This document shows positions 57,597 to 64,000 of a stretch of 64,000 nt of DNA, piece by piece. This stretch comes from Enterococcus lacertideformus (GTDB lineage Bacteria > Bacillota > Bacilli > Lactobacillales > Enterococcaceae). Below the pieces are notes generated by a model, which saw only the letters and a list, made by a program, of their open reading frames with translations, was not told the origin of the DNA and did not search any database. Every line of letters begins with the position of its first letter. Position 1 is the stretch's first letter. The translations under genes and the position numbers were made by a program. The stretch spans positions 84,456 through 148,455 of the forward strand of contig JADAKE010000020.1 in NCBI GenBank assembly GCA_015680865.1. The letters run 5' to 3'.

Positions 57597-57845
57597 GGGA
57601 AATCTGTGATGTTCGAATTGTCCTCTTTGTGTGTTGACCGAACATTTTTATTGATATCTTGGGACCTGTCTTGTGTCACTGCTGGTAACATGCCTTATCA
57701 TTTGGTAGTTCAATGCTACGACCGTGGGACCCACCTGCTTGAATTCGCGGGATCAATACTACAGGACGAACAACGGCATTAACGGATATTACCATTTTTT
57801 GAAGATTGAGGGGCTATGCCATTTCTTGGTACAGCCTCTTTTTTT
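57597..57845 (+). ncRNA. ssrS: 6S RNA
   Basis: An untranslated, comparatively G+C-rich stretch directly downstream of rarA, where 6S RNA genes lie in many Firmicutes. TGTTCG (57610-57615) and GTCCT (57620-57624) near the 5' end pair with AGGACGAACA (57763-57772), giving a closing stem around a long internal region with further imperfect pairing, the rod-with-bulge shape by which 6S RNA mimics an open promoter and traps RNA polymerase. A terminator (GAGGGGCTATGCC / GGTACAGCCTC and TTTTTTT, 57808-57845) closes it. Mature ends are not determinable by eye. Confidence 0.78.
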
Positions 57846-57903
57846 CGAATAGACTCCTTAAATAATCAAGTTTATCTCACTTATATACTTTGGAGGAATT
57901 TAT

Positions 57904-58191
57904 ATGATTCAGCTATTAATGGGCATTGCTGCTTTATTGTTATTATTTGTCAGCTATTATTTATTAAAAAAACAACCGATCTTTTTCGTATTAATTGAAG
58001 AAACAGAAAAAAATCATAGCTTTTTACAATTTTATGGTGCCTTCTACGCATTTCTTGGGGTACTGGGTATTTTAGTTGCTTTTTTCAATCAACGATTATT
58101 TGCTTTAACTTATTTAATCCTCGTGATTATTGTCGCTTCTATTTTCAGTATCACATTTGCACGAAAAATGGTGAAACCAGACAGTAAATAA
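57904..58191 (+). CDS. Small membrane protein
   Basis: 95 residues with three hydrophobic segments (about 4-20, 45-62, 68-86) and short charged loops (KKQP, EETEKNHS). The ATG follows GGAGGAATTTAT, a strong ribosome site, so it is a real gene. It resembles small DUF3784-like proteins, but I cannot confirm that. Placed between 6S RNA and the universal stress gene. Confidence 0.7.
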   Translation: MIQLLMGIAALLLLFVSYYLLKKQPIFFVLIEETEKNHSFLQFYGAFYAFLGVLGILVAFFNQRLFALTYLILVIIVASIFSITFARKMVKPDSK

Positions 58192-58255
58192 TTCTCTTTT
58201 TATTCGACTTGTTTTACAATAGAAATGTAAATGATATCTGAAGGAGTGAATGCTT

Positions 58256-58729
58256 ATGTTACAACAATACAAAAAAATCATGGTTGCCGTAGATGGCTCA
58301 GCTGAAGCGGAATTAGCTTTTAAAAAAGCCGTAAACGTCACTATGCGAAATAATGGGGAGCTTTTACTAGCCCACGTAATTGATACCCGTTCTTTTCAAA
58401 CAGTCTCTTCATTTGACGGCATGTTAGCGGAGCAAGCAACTGAAATGGCTAAGCAAACTCTAGCTGATTATGAAGACCACGCAAAAAAAGCAGGTTTAAA
58501 TAATGTAACTACATTGATTGAATATGGCTCTCCAAAACAAATCATCGCCAAAGAAATCCCTGAAAATAACAACGTATATTTAATTATGTTAGGTGCTACA
58601 GGGCTCAACGCTGTCGAACGTCTATTCATTGGTTCTGTTTCAGAATATGTCATACGTCATGCTACTTGTGACGTCCTTGTCGTACGTACTGATTTAGAAA
58701 ATAAATTATCTAAAAAAACGAATGATTAA
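58256..58729 (+). CDS. Universal stress protein, UspA family
   Basis: 157 residues from the second ATG (58256), nine bases after AAGGAG; the first ATG at 58250 is too close. N-terminal YKKIMVAVDGSAEAELAFKKA is the usual beta-strand and ATP-contacting Asp, and GATGLNAVERLFIGSVSEYV near 121-140 is the G-2x-G-9x-GS ATP-binding motif. Single domain, cytoplasmic. Terminator follows at 58741. Confidence 0.93.
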   Translation: MLQQYKKIMVAVDGSAEAELAFKKAVNVTMRNNGELLLAHVIDTRSFQTVSSFDGMLAEQATEMAKQTLADYEDHAKKAGLNNVTTLIEYGSPKQIIAKEIPENNNVYLIMLGATGLNAVERLFIGSVSEYVIRHATCDVLVVRTDLENKLSKKTND

Positions 58730-58740
58730 TTGAAAAAACG

Positions 58741-58793
58741 AAACCCTAACGCATGACAGAATTTTTGTCATGCGTTAGGGTTTTATTTCAATT
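58741..58793 (+). terminator. Terminator of the usp gene
   Basis: AAACCCTAACGCATGACA and TGTCATGCGTTAGGGTTT form an 18-base stem followed by TATTTCAATT. Near-symmetrical, so it may also serve the opposite strand. Confidence 0.9.
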
Positions 58794-58883
58794 GTCCTGT
58801 TCTTATCGCTCGGCTGATCATTTTGATTGTCTATCAATAGCTATTTACCAATCAAAAAAGGACTAAATGCTACCTATTTTCTA

Positions 58884-61304
58884 TTATTTATTCGTTTTAA
58901 AAACTGGTATGCCCAAATCTGCACCATTATATGCTTTTTGTGCTTCCTGTAATTTTGCTAATAATCCTTGTTTACATGGTCCATCAACTAATTTATTTAC
59001 TAGCTGCAAAGCAGTATCTATTTTGTCTTGAGTATTGTTTTGACTTGGTTTACCATCTATAAATAACCGCTCTACGTTAGGAATGGCATTTGAGACTGCG
59101 ACCAACTGTTCGTATTTAGCCCATAAATCATTCGTGGTGTATCCCTCTAAAATCGTAATATTTTCAGAAGGCAAACCGCTTAATTTTTGAAAAAGCTCAA
59201 CAATTTCCTCTGTTGTTAATGCGCCTTTAGGATTACCGATCTCTCCGTTAATAAAATAGTTTTCCATACTTGCATTGGCTATTTCCCATGTTTTCATCAA
59301 TGCATCATACGCTTGTTGCGCTTGAGCTACTTTTTCCAACAAGGCTGTTTTTTGTTCACTGTCTGGTAATTCTGTCACTTTTTGTTTAGCCGCATCAATT
59401 TGTGCTTGGGTATTCCCAACTTTCGCACGTTTTCCTTCAAATAGATTATTTACCATCGTTACTGCCTCTTCAATAGCAGAATTCACGATAGGTACTTCTT
59501 TACTAATGATTTCTTTTCCTTGCTCATCTAGACTAATCAAAGTGATTGATTGAGTTTCTTTTGAAACCTTATTTTTGGCGTATACTTCAAATTGATTATT
59601 AGCTAACAACTTAAATCCTGGGAAGTACTCTTTGCCATCAACAATCAATTTAAATTTCTTCACATTTCCCGTACAGGTTCCCGTAATGTAGTCTGTATTT
59701 ACTTTATAATAATTTACATTTAAGATCGGTGTTTTAGGTGTAATATCTTGTATGCCAATTTCTAATCCTTCAGCATTCAATACTTTTAGGGTTACTTTTT
59801 TAGCATCTGATGTTACTTTATTTTTTGCATAGACTTCAAAGTTATTATTTGCTAAAAGTTTAAATCCAGGTGAAAATTCTTTGCCATCCACAATTAATTT
59901 GAATTGTTTTACTTCACCTATAAATTGTCCTTTGATATAATCTTTGCCTAATATATATTCTTCCACCGTTAATTTAGGTGATTGTACAGAAACTTCTCTT
60001 GTTCCTGTTTCTTTTCCTTTTTCATCAAAACTTTTGACAGTTACTGTTTTTGTTGTTGGGGCTATTTTTTTCCCAATGTAAATTTCAAATTGATTGTTTG
60101 TTAATAATTTAAATCCAGGAGTATATTCTTTCCCATCAACGATTAATTTAAACTGTTTGATATTCCCAGTATATTGTCCAGTCATATAGACATTTCCATA
60201 AGAATAGGCATTAACTTTGAAGGCATTTTTTCTATCGTCCAAAGCACTTTGGGCAATCGCTATTTTTTCTAATAATTTCGGCTTAAGGAGAGAATTGACT
60301 GTTATCGCTTCTACCTTTTTTCTAGCAGCGTCAATTGCTTCTTGTGTATTACTTTCTTTAGGCTTATCCCCATCAAAAAGTTGGTTAACCGCTTCTACTG
60401 CTTGCTTTTCTGCAGGATCTTGCGTACCAGCATGTGCAGCATCATATGCTTGTTGTGCTTCCTGTACCTTTGCTAATAAGCCTTGTTTATATGGTCCATC
60501 AACTAACTTATTTACCATTTTCAAAGCAGTATCTATTTTGTATTGGGTATTGTTTTGACTTGGTTTACCATCTATAAATAACCGCTCTACGTTAGGAATG
60601 GCATTTGTGACTGCAGTCAACTGTTCGTATTTAGCCCATAAATCATTCGTGGTGTATCCCTCTAAAACTGTAATATTTTCAGAAGGCAGGCCGCTTAATT
60701 TTTGAAAAAGCTCAACCATTTCTTCTGTTGTTAATGCGCCTTTAGGATTACCAATATCTCCATTAATGAAATACTTTTCCATGGCTTCATTGGCTACTTC
60801 CCACGTTTTCATCAATGTATCATATGCTTGTTGCGCTTGAGCTACTTTTTCCAACAAGGCTGTTTTTTGTTCACTGTCTGGTAATTCTGTCACTTTTTGT
60901 TTGGCCGCATCAATTTGTGCTTGGGTATTCCCTAGTTTGGATCCGTTCCCATCAAATAGATTATTCACTATTGTAGTCGCATTTTGAACTGTTTCATCCA
61001 TTGCTACATTCTTTTTTTCTGGTACTGCATCACTTGACGTGGTGTTTTCTTTTGTACCAATATTTTTAGAAGTCGTCTTTTTTTCTACTTTATTATTATC
61101 TTGTATCTTTTCTTCTGAAGTACTCGTTTGATTGGTTTTATCATTTGTAGCTAACTCTTTTGAAGAAGTAACTACGATGCCTTCTTCTACCCCTATTTGA
61201 TCTGCGTGAACCATTGGTACTACTATTCCAGATAAACTAGAAAGTAATAATGCACTAGTAGTCGACAATGAGAATAAATTTCTTTTCAAATTATTTTTTT
61301 TCAA
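58884..61304 (-). CDS. Secreted repeat protein with Cry1Ac-D-VI-like helical and Ig-like domains
   Basis: 806 residues. Signal peptide with cleavage after VHA34; Thr/Lys/Glu linker to about 105; helical block 105-290 (toxin Cry1Ac domain D-VI-related repeats: NLFDG..KLGNTQAQIDAAK); one more helical unit 301-361 (NTQEAIDAARKKVEAI); three Ig-like repeats (362-440, 441-523, 524-607), each with FKLIVDGKE..PGFKLL.NN.FE.Y; then a second copy of the long helical block, 612-794. Ends in Lys with no LPxTG, WxL or membrane anchor, so it is probably released or held by unknown means. The domain type occurs in enterococcal and listerial surface proteins; ligand unknown. Confidence 0.85.
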   Translation of the reverse strand: MKKNNLKRNLFSLSTTSALLLSSLSGIVVPMVHADQIGVEEGIVVTSSKELATNDKTNQTSTSEEKIQDNNKVEKKTTSKNIGTKENTTSSDAVPEKKNVAMDETVQNATTIVNNLFDGNGSKLGNTQAQIDAAKQKVTELPDSEQKTALLEKVAQAQQAYDTLMKTWEVANEAMEKYFINGDIGNPKGALTTEEMVELFQKLSGLPSENITVLEGYTTNDLWAKYEQLTAVTNAIPNVERLFIDGKPSQNNTQYKIDTALKMVNKLVDGPYKQGLLAKVQEAQQAYDAAHAGTQDPAEKQAVEAVNQLFDGDKPKESNTQEAIDAARKKVEAITVNSLLKPKLLEKIAIAQSALDDRKNAFKVNAYSYGNVYMTGQYTGNIKQFKLIVDGKEYTPGFKLLTNNQFEIYIGKKIAPTTKTVTVKSFDEKGKETGTREVSVQSPKLTVEEYILGKDYIKGQFIGEVKQFKLIVDGKEFSPGFKLLANNNFEVYAKNKVTSDAKKVTLKVLNAEGLEIGIQDITPKTPILNVNYYKVNTDYITGTCTGNVKKFKLIVDGKEYFPGFKLLANNQFEVYAKNKVSKETQSITLISLDEQGKEIISKEVPIVNSAIEEAVTMVNNLFEGKRAKVGNTQAQIDAAKQKVTELPDSEQKTALLEKVAQAQQAYDALMKTWEIANASMENYFINGEIGNPKGALTTEEIVELFQKLSGLPSENITILEGYTTNDLWAKYEQLVAVSNAIPNVERLFIDGKPSQNNTQDKIDTALQLVNKLVDGPCKQGLLAKLQEAQKAYNGADLGIPVFKTNK
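58980..59443 (-). repeat. Internal long repeat, C-terminal copy
   Basis: About 460 bases encoding the last helical block of the secreted protein; almost identical over long stretches to 60487-60947 in the same gene, and clearly related to about 62030-62490 in the paralogue. Exact-repeat runs such as GTTTTTTGTTCACTGTCTGG are shared by the two copies. Confidence 0.85.
60487..60947 (-). repeat. Internal long repeat, N-terminal copy
   Basis: Partner of 58980-59443, in the same orientation, 1.5 kb apart. Recombination between the copies would remove the Ig-like region in frame. Confidence 0.85.
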
Positions 61305-61660
61305 TTAAAAACCACCCTTTTTTATTTGTTGAAAAAAGCATAGCTTATTTGCCCTCGCTAATTTTTTTTATTATTTTAAAAAAAATCCACATTTTTTAAA
61401 TACTCTTTTTCTGATACCAAGAAGTTGATATAAGAACGGCATACTTTGATAAGAATGTCTGTTACTATTATACGTTCATACTTCAATCAAAAAGATAATT
61501 AGAGTTATACATTTTCTTTAGCAACTGACTTTATGACAAGTGCTTTTCACTGATGATTTTCCATGTTTATCTGAACTAATCAAAATAATTAAATGAATTA
61601 TTCTGCAGTTTTATTTTCAGCATTGCTTTCAAAGATAATATTCACTAAAAGATTCAATTA

Positions 61661-61939
61661 CAGTGAACTTTCTTTCCTATCAATAATTAATTTGAACTGT
61701 TTGATATCCCTACTATATTGTCCCCTCATATAAACAATTCCTCTACAAAGATCATCAACTTTAAAATATTTTTTCTCTCATCCAAATCTCATTAAGCACT
61801 CGTTCATTTTTCTAGTAATTTAGGCTTAATGAGAAAATTATCTTTTACTGCCTCTATATTTTTTAACAGCATCAAATCCTTATTATATATTGCTGTCTTT
61901 GAGCATATTTCACAAATAGTCGGTAACAACTTCTACTGC
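61661..61939 (-). pseudogene. Decayed 3' continuation of the second secreted protein
   Basis: On the minus strand, directly after the TAA of the second paralogue, the sequence continues to match codons 301 to about 390 of the first: AVEVVTDYL for AVEAVNQLF, LLIKPKLLEK-like pieces, and a segment for QYTG.IKQFKLI, with several frame changes. This is the lost extension of the paralogue, drifting since the stop arose. The spacer 61305-61660 otherwise holds only the promoter region of the first gene. Confidence 0.75.
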
Positions 61940-63742
61940 TTACTTTTCTGTAGAATTTTTTGTACCAGAATGTGTAGCATCATATGCTTGTTGCGCTTCC
62001 TGCACTTTTGCTAATAATTTTTGTTTACATGGTCCATCCACTAACTGATTTACCAGATGTAAAGAAATATTTATTTGGTCTTGAGTATTGTTTGGACTTG
62101 GTTTATCGTTAGTAAATAATTCCTCTACGCTGGGGATTGCACTTGATACTGTAATCAACTGATCATATTTAGCCCATAACTCATTGGTAGTGTACCCCTC
62201 TAAAATTTTAATATCTCTATAAGGAAGATCATTTAATTTTTGAGAAAGATCAACCATTTCTTCTGTTGTTAATGCGCCTTTGGGATTACCAATCTCTCCA
62301 TTAATAAAATAATTTTCTATGGTTGAATTGGCTACTTCCCATATCTTCATCAAAGTATCATATGCTTGTTGTGTTTGAGCTACTTTTTCCAATAACGCTG
62401 TTTTTTGCTCACTGTCCGGTAATCTTACTACTTTTTGTTTGGCTACATTGATTTGAGCTTGGGTATTCCCTATTTTCGCACGATTTTCTTCAAAAAGGTT
62501 GTTTACCACCATTAAAGCTTCTTCACTAGCTGTCTTTATGATAGGTACTTTTTTACTAACTATTTCGTTCCCTTGTTCATCTATGCCAATCAAAGTAATT
62601 GATTTAGCCACTTCTGGTATTTTGTTTTTTGCATAGACTTGAAACTGATTATTGGTTAACAACTTAAATCCTGGGAAATATTCTTTGTTATCCACAATTA
62701 ACTTGAATTTTTTCACATTCCCAGTATAAGTACCTGTAATATAATCATCGTTTAGTTTGTAGTAATCTGTAACTAAAAAAGGCAAATAAACCTTGACCAA
62801 ATCAGATTTTAATATTGTTCCTTCTGAATTTAGAGCAATTAAAACGACTCTTATACTTCCACGTACTATCTTATCTTTCACATAAACTTCAAATTGATTG
62901 TTCGCTAATCGTCTAAAACCTTGCGCATATTCTTTCATGCTCCCTTTAACGCTCACTCTTAATTTAAATTGAGCAATATCACCAACAAACTCACCTCTAA
63001 CATAATTTTCTCCTAATGTATAATTGTTGATTGTAAGCTTTGGTGCCTGAACGGAAATACTCTGTGAACTTGTCCCTTTGCCTTTTTCATCAAAACTTTT
63101 TAACGTTACAGAAAAAATTGAAGGAGGAATTTTATTCCCAATATATATTTTAAATTGATTATTTGGTAATAGACTAAAGCCAGGTGTATATTCTTTGTCA
63201 CCGACAATCAATTTAAATTGTTTGATAATTCCTTTATAATTTCCTGTCATATACACATCTCCATAAACATATGGGTGAACTGTACATGAAGGAACTACTT
63301 CATTAACTTCTGTTGGGCTAACTTTTTCTACTATTTTTTCTTTAGAATCTTTCGTTTTAGCTTGATTATCATTATACGCTTCTTGAGCTTGTACAACTTT
63401 TTCCATCAATCTTGTTTTGTGATCCCCGTCCGTTAATTCCATTACTTGTTGCTTCGCTTCGTCAAGTTGAGCTTGTGTATTATTTAGTTTTATACCTTTT
63501 TCATCAAATAATGTATCCACTATAGTAGTTACTTGCTGGATGTCTTGATTATCTGACGAATTTTTTTGCTTTTTTACTCCTTCATCAATTTTTGAAGCGC
63601 TCACTTTCGTTAACTCATTTTTTACCGCTTCCTTTTCTTCTGCGTATATTAATAAACTAGTAGGTCCAGATAAATTAGAAAGAAATAGTGCACTGGCAAT
63701 CAACAATGAGAATAAATTTCTTTTTAAATTATTTTTTTTCAA
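61940..63742 (-). CDS. Secreted repeat protein, paralogue truncated by a stop codon
   Basis: 600 residues with the same N-terminus (MKKNNLKRNLFSL) and signal peptide (cleavage after IYA34) as the neighbour. Helical unit 66-125, three Ig-like repeats (about 152-235, 236-320, 321-403; the middle one with an insertion VSVKGSMKEYAQGF), and the long helical block 405-590. It ends at GTKNSTEK-TAA where the neighbour reads GTQDPAEKQAVEA; a CAA to TAA change gives the stop. The shortened protein may still be secreted. It stands as the other half of a tandem duplication. Confidence 0.82.
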   Translation of the reverse strand: MKKNNLKRNLFSLLIASALFLSNLSGPTSLLIYAEEKEAVKNELTKVSASKIDEGVKKQKNSSDNQDIQQVTTIVDTLFDEKGIKLNNTQAQLDEAKQQVMELTDGDHKTRLMEKVVQAQEAYNDNQAKTKDSKEKIVEKVSPTEVNEVVPSCTVHPYVYGDVYMTGNYKGIIKQFKLIVGDKEYTPGFSLLPNNQFKIYIGNKIPPSIFSVTLKSFDEKGKGTSSQSISVQAPKLTINNYTLGENYVRGEFVGDIAQFKLRVSVKGSMKEYAQGFRRLANNQFEVYVKDKIVRGSIRVVLIALNSEGTILKSDLVKVYLPFLVTDYYKLNDDYITGTYTGNVKKFKLIVDNKEYFPGFKLLTNNQFQVYAKNKIPEVAKSITLIGIDEQGNEIVSKKVPIIKTASEEALMVVNNLFEENRAKIGNTQAQINVAKQKVVRLPDSEQKTALLEKVAQTQQAYDTLMKIWEVANSTIENYFINGEIGNPKGALTTEEMVDLSQKLNDLPYRDIKILEGYTTNELWAKYDQLITVSSAIPSVEELFTNDKPSPNNTQDQINISLHLVNQLVDGPCKQKLLAKVQEAQQAYDATHSGTKNSTEK

Positions 63743-63835
63743 TTGAATCCCTCCTTTTATATTTAATAAAAATTATAGCTTATTTGTTTTCTCTATTTTT
63801 TTTCTTATTGAACCAAATATTTTTTAACAAAAAAT

Positions 63836-63860
63836 CGAAGTGAACCTAGTCCACTTCGGA
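63836..63860 (-). terminator. Hairpin upstream of the second secreted protein
   Basis: CGAAGTGAACCTAGTCCACTTCG forms a short stem with a T-tract on the minus strand (TTTTTTGTT), so it should end a minus-strand transcript coming from beyond the right edge. Confidence 0.6.
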
Positions 63861-63865
63861 AAAAA

Positions 63866-64000
63866 GGCTCTATACTTTTTGATGTTGGTAACTTTCGCTA
63901 ACCTCTTTTTTGTGAATCAAAAATATAGAAAAGACGCTCTGAAATCCTTTAGAATTAATTTGGGCTCTACAATTTATGGGACTGATGAATCAGAATTGAT
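63866..64000. other. Possible ISL3-type element end at the right edge
   Basis: GGCTCTATACTTTTTGATG (63866-63884) and GGGCTCTACAATTTATGGG (about 63951-63970) both begin with the GGCTCT type of terminus found in ISL3-family elements. A minus-strand frame through here ends ESYQHQKV just before the first. No transposase is visible inside the window, so this is only a suggestion. Confidence 0.25.

Noticed and set aside
1-64000. CRISPR arrays, tRNA or rRNA genes, prophage
   Set aside because: No regularly spaced identical repeats, no cloverleaf-type sequence, no phage structural genes found on reading both strands.

Overview
The window is low-G+C Firmicutes DNA (by eye about one third G+C, with strong AGGAGG-type ribosome sites and very AT-rich spacers). 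Gene content points to the Enterococcaceae: an efaCBA manganese-transporter operon, spx-mecA-coiA-pepF, a hisS-aspS operon behind a T-box, rarA followed by 6S RNA, relA-dtd, and mpg-DUF3013-prmA-rsmE. Unusually many loci are broken by single stop codons, frameshifts or deletions (about 18 of roughly 60). That would suit a host-restricted, shrinking lineage such as Melissococcus plutonius better than a typical free-living Enterococcus. The species is an inference, not shown by the sequence.

Layout. 1-4.0 kb: a partial unknown gene, an Ohr/OsmC peroxidase, and an argR - phosphohexomutase - small membrane protein operon, then a GyrI-like protein. 4.1-5.6 kb: an MFS exporter behind a leader with a terminator hairpin. 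6-13.8 kb is a decay zone: a DadA-like oxidoreductase, a LysM/Apf-like wall protein, queG, an alpha carbonic anhydrase, and the efaC, efaB and efaA genes all carry lesions. 14-22.5 kb: an intact amino-acid permease, a broken LysM membrane protein, a flavodoxin-fold oxidoreductase with a coupled 55-residue gene, and a galactose locus in which galM and galK are intact while the AraC regulator and GPH permease are broken. 22.8-27.7 kb: pepF, broken coiA, mecA, spx.

28-39.7 kb: a HAD phosphatase, an IS3 remnant, a large SNF2 helicase forming an operon with sbcD and sbcC, plsC, a frameshifted TrmN6-type methyltransferase and a GIY-YIG protein. 39.8-48.3 kb: oatA, a YitT protein, aspS and hisS under a T-box, and a CYP152-type P450 peroxygenase. 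48.6-56 kb: remnants, dtd, relA with a long structured leader, frameshifted rsmE, prmA, DUF3013 and mpg. 56-58.8 kb: rarA, 6S RNA, a small membrane protein and a universal stress protein. 58.9-63.7 kb: two paralogous secreted proteins built from Cry1Ac-D-VI-like helical repeats and Ig-like repeats, the second cut short by a stop codon with its lost 3' part still visible downstream.

How the parts fit. Retained functions are core: translation and charging (hisS, aspS, dtd, prmA), stress control (spx, mecA, relA, usp, 6S RNA), DNA repair (sbcCD, SNF2, mpg, rarA) and wall defence (oatA). Losses fall on uptake (Mn, galactoside), CO2 hydration, tRNA/rRNA modification, competence and surface proteins. 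A family of AT-rich intergenic repeats recurs at least five times. I see no CRISPR array, tRNA, rRNA or complete mobile element.
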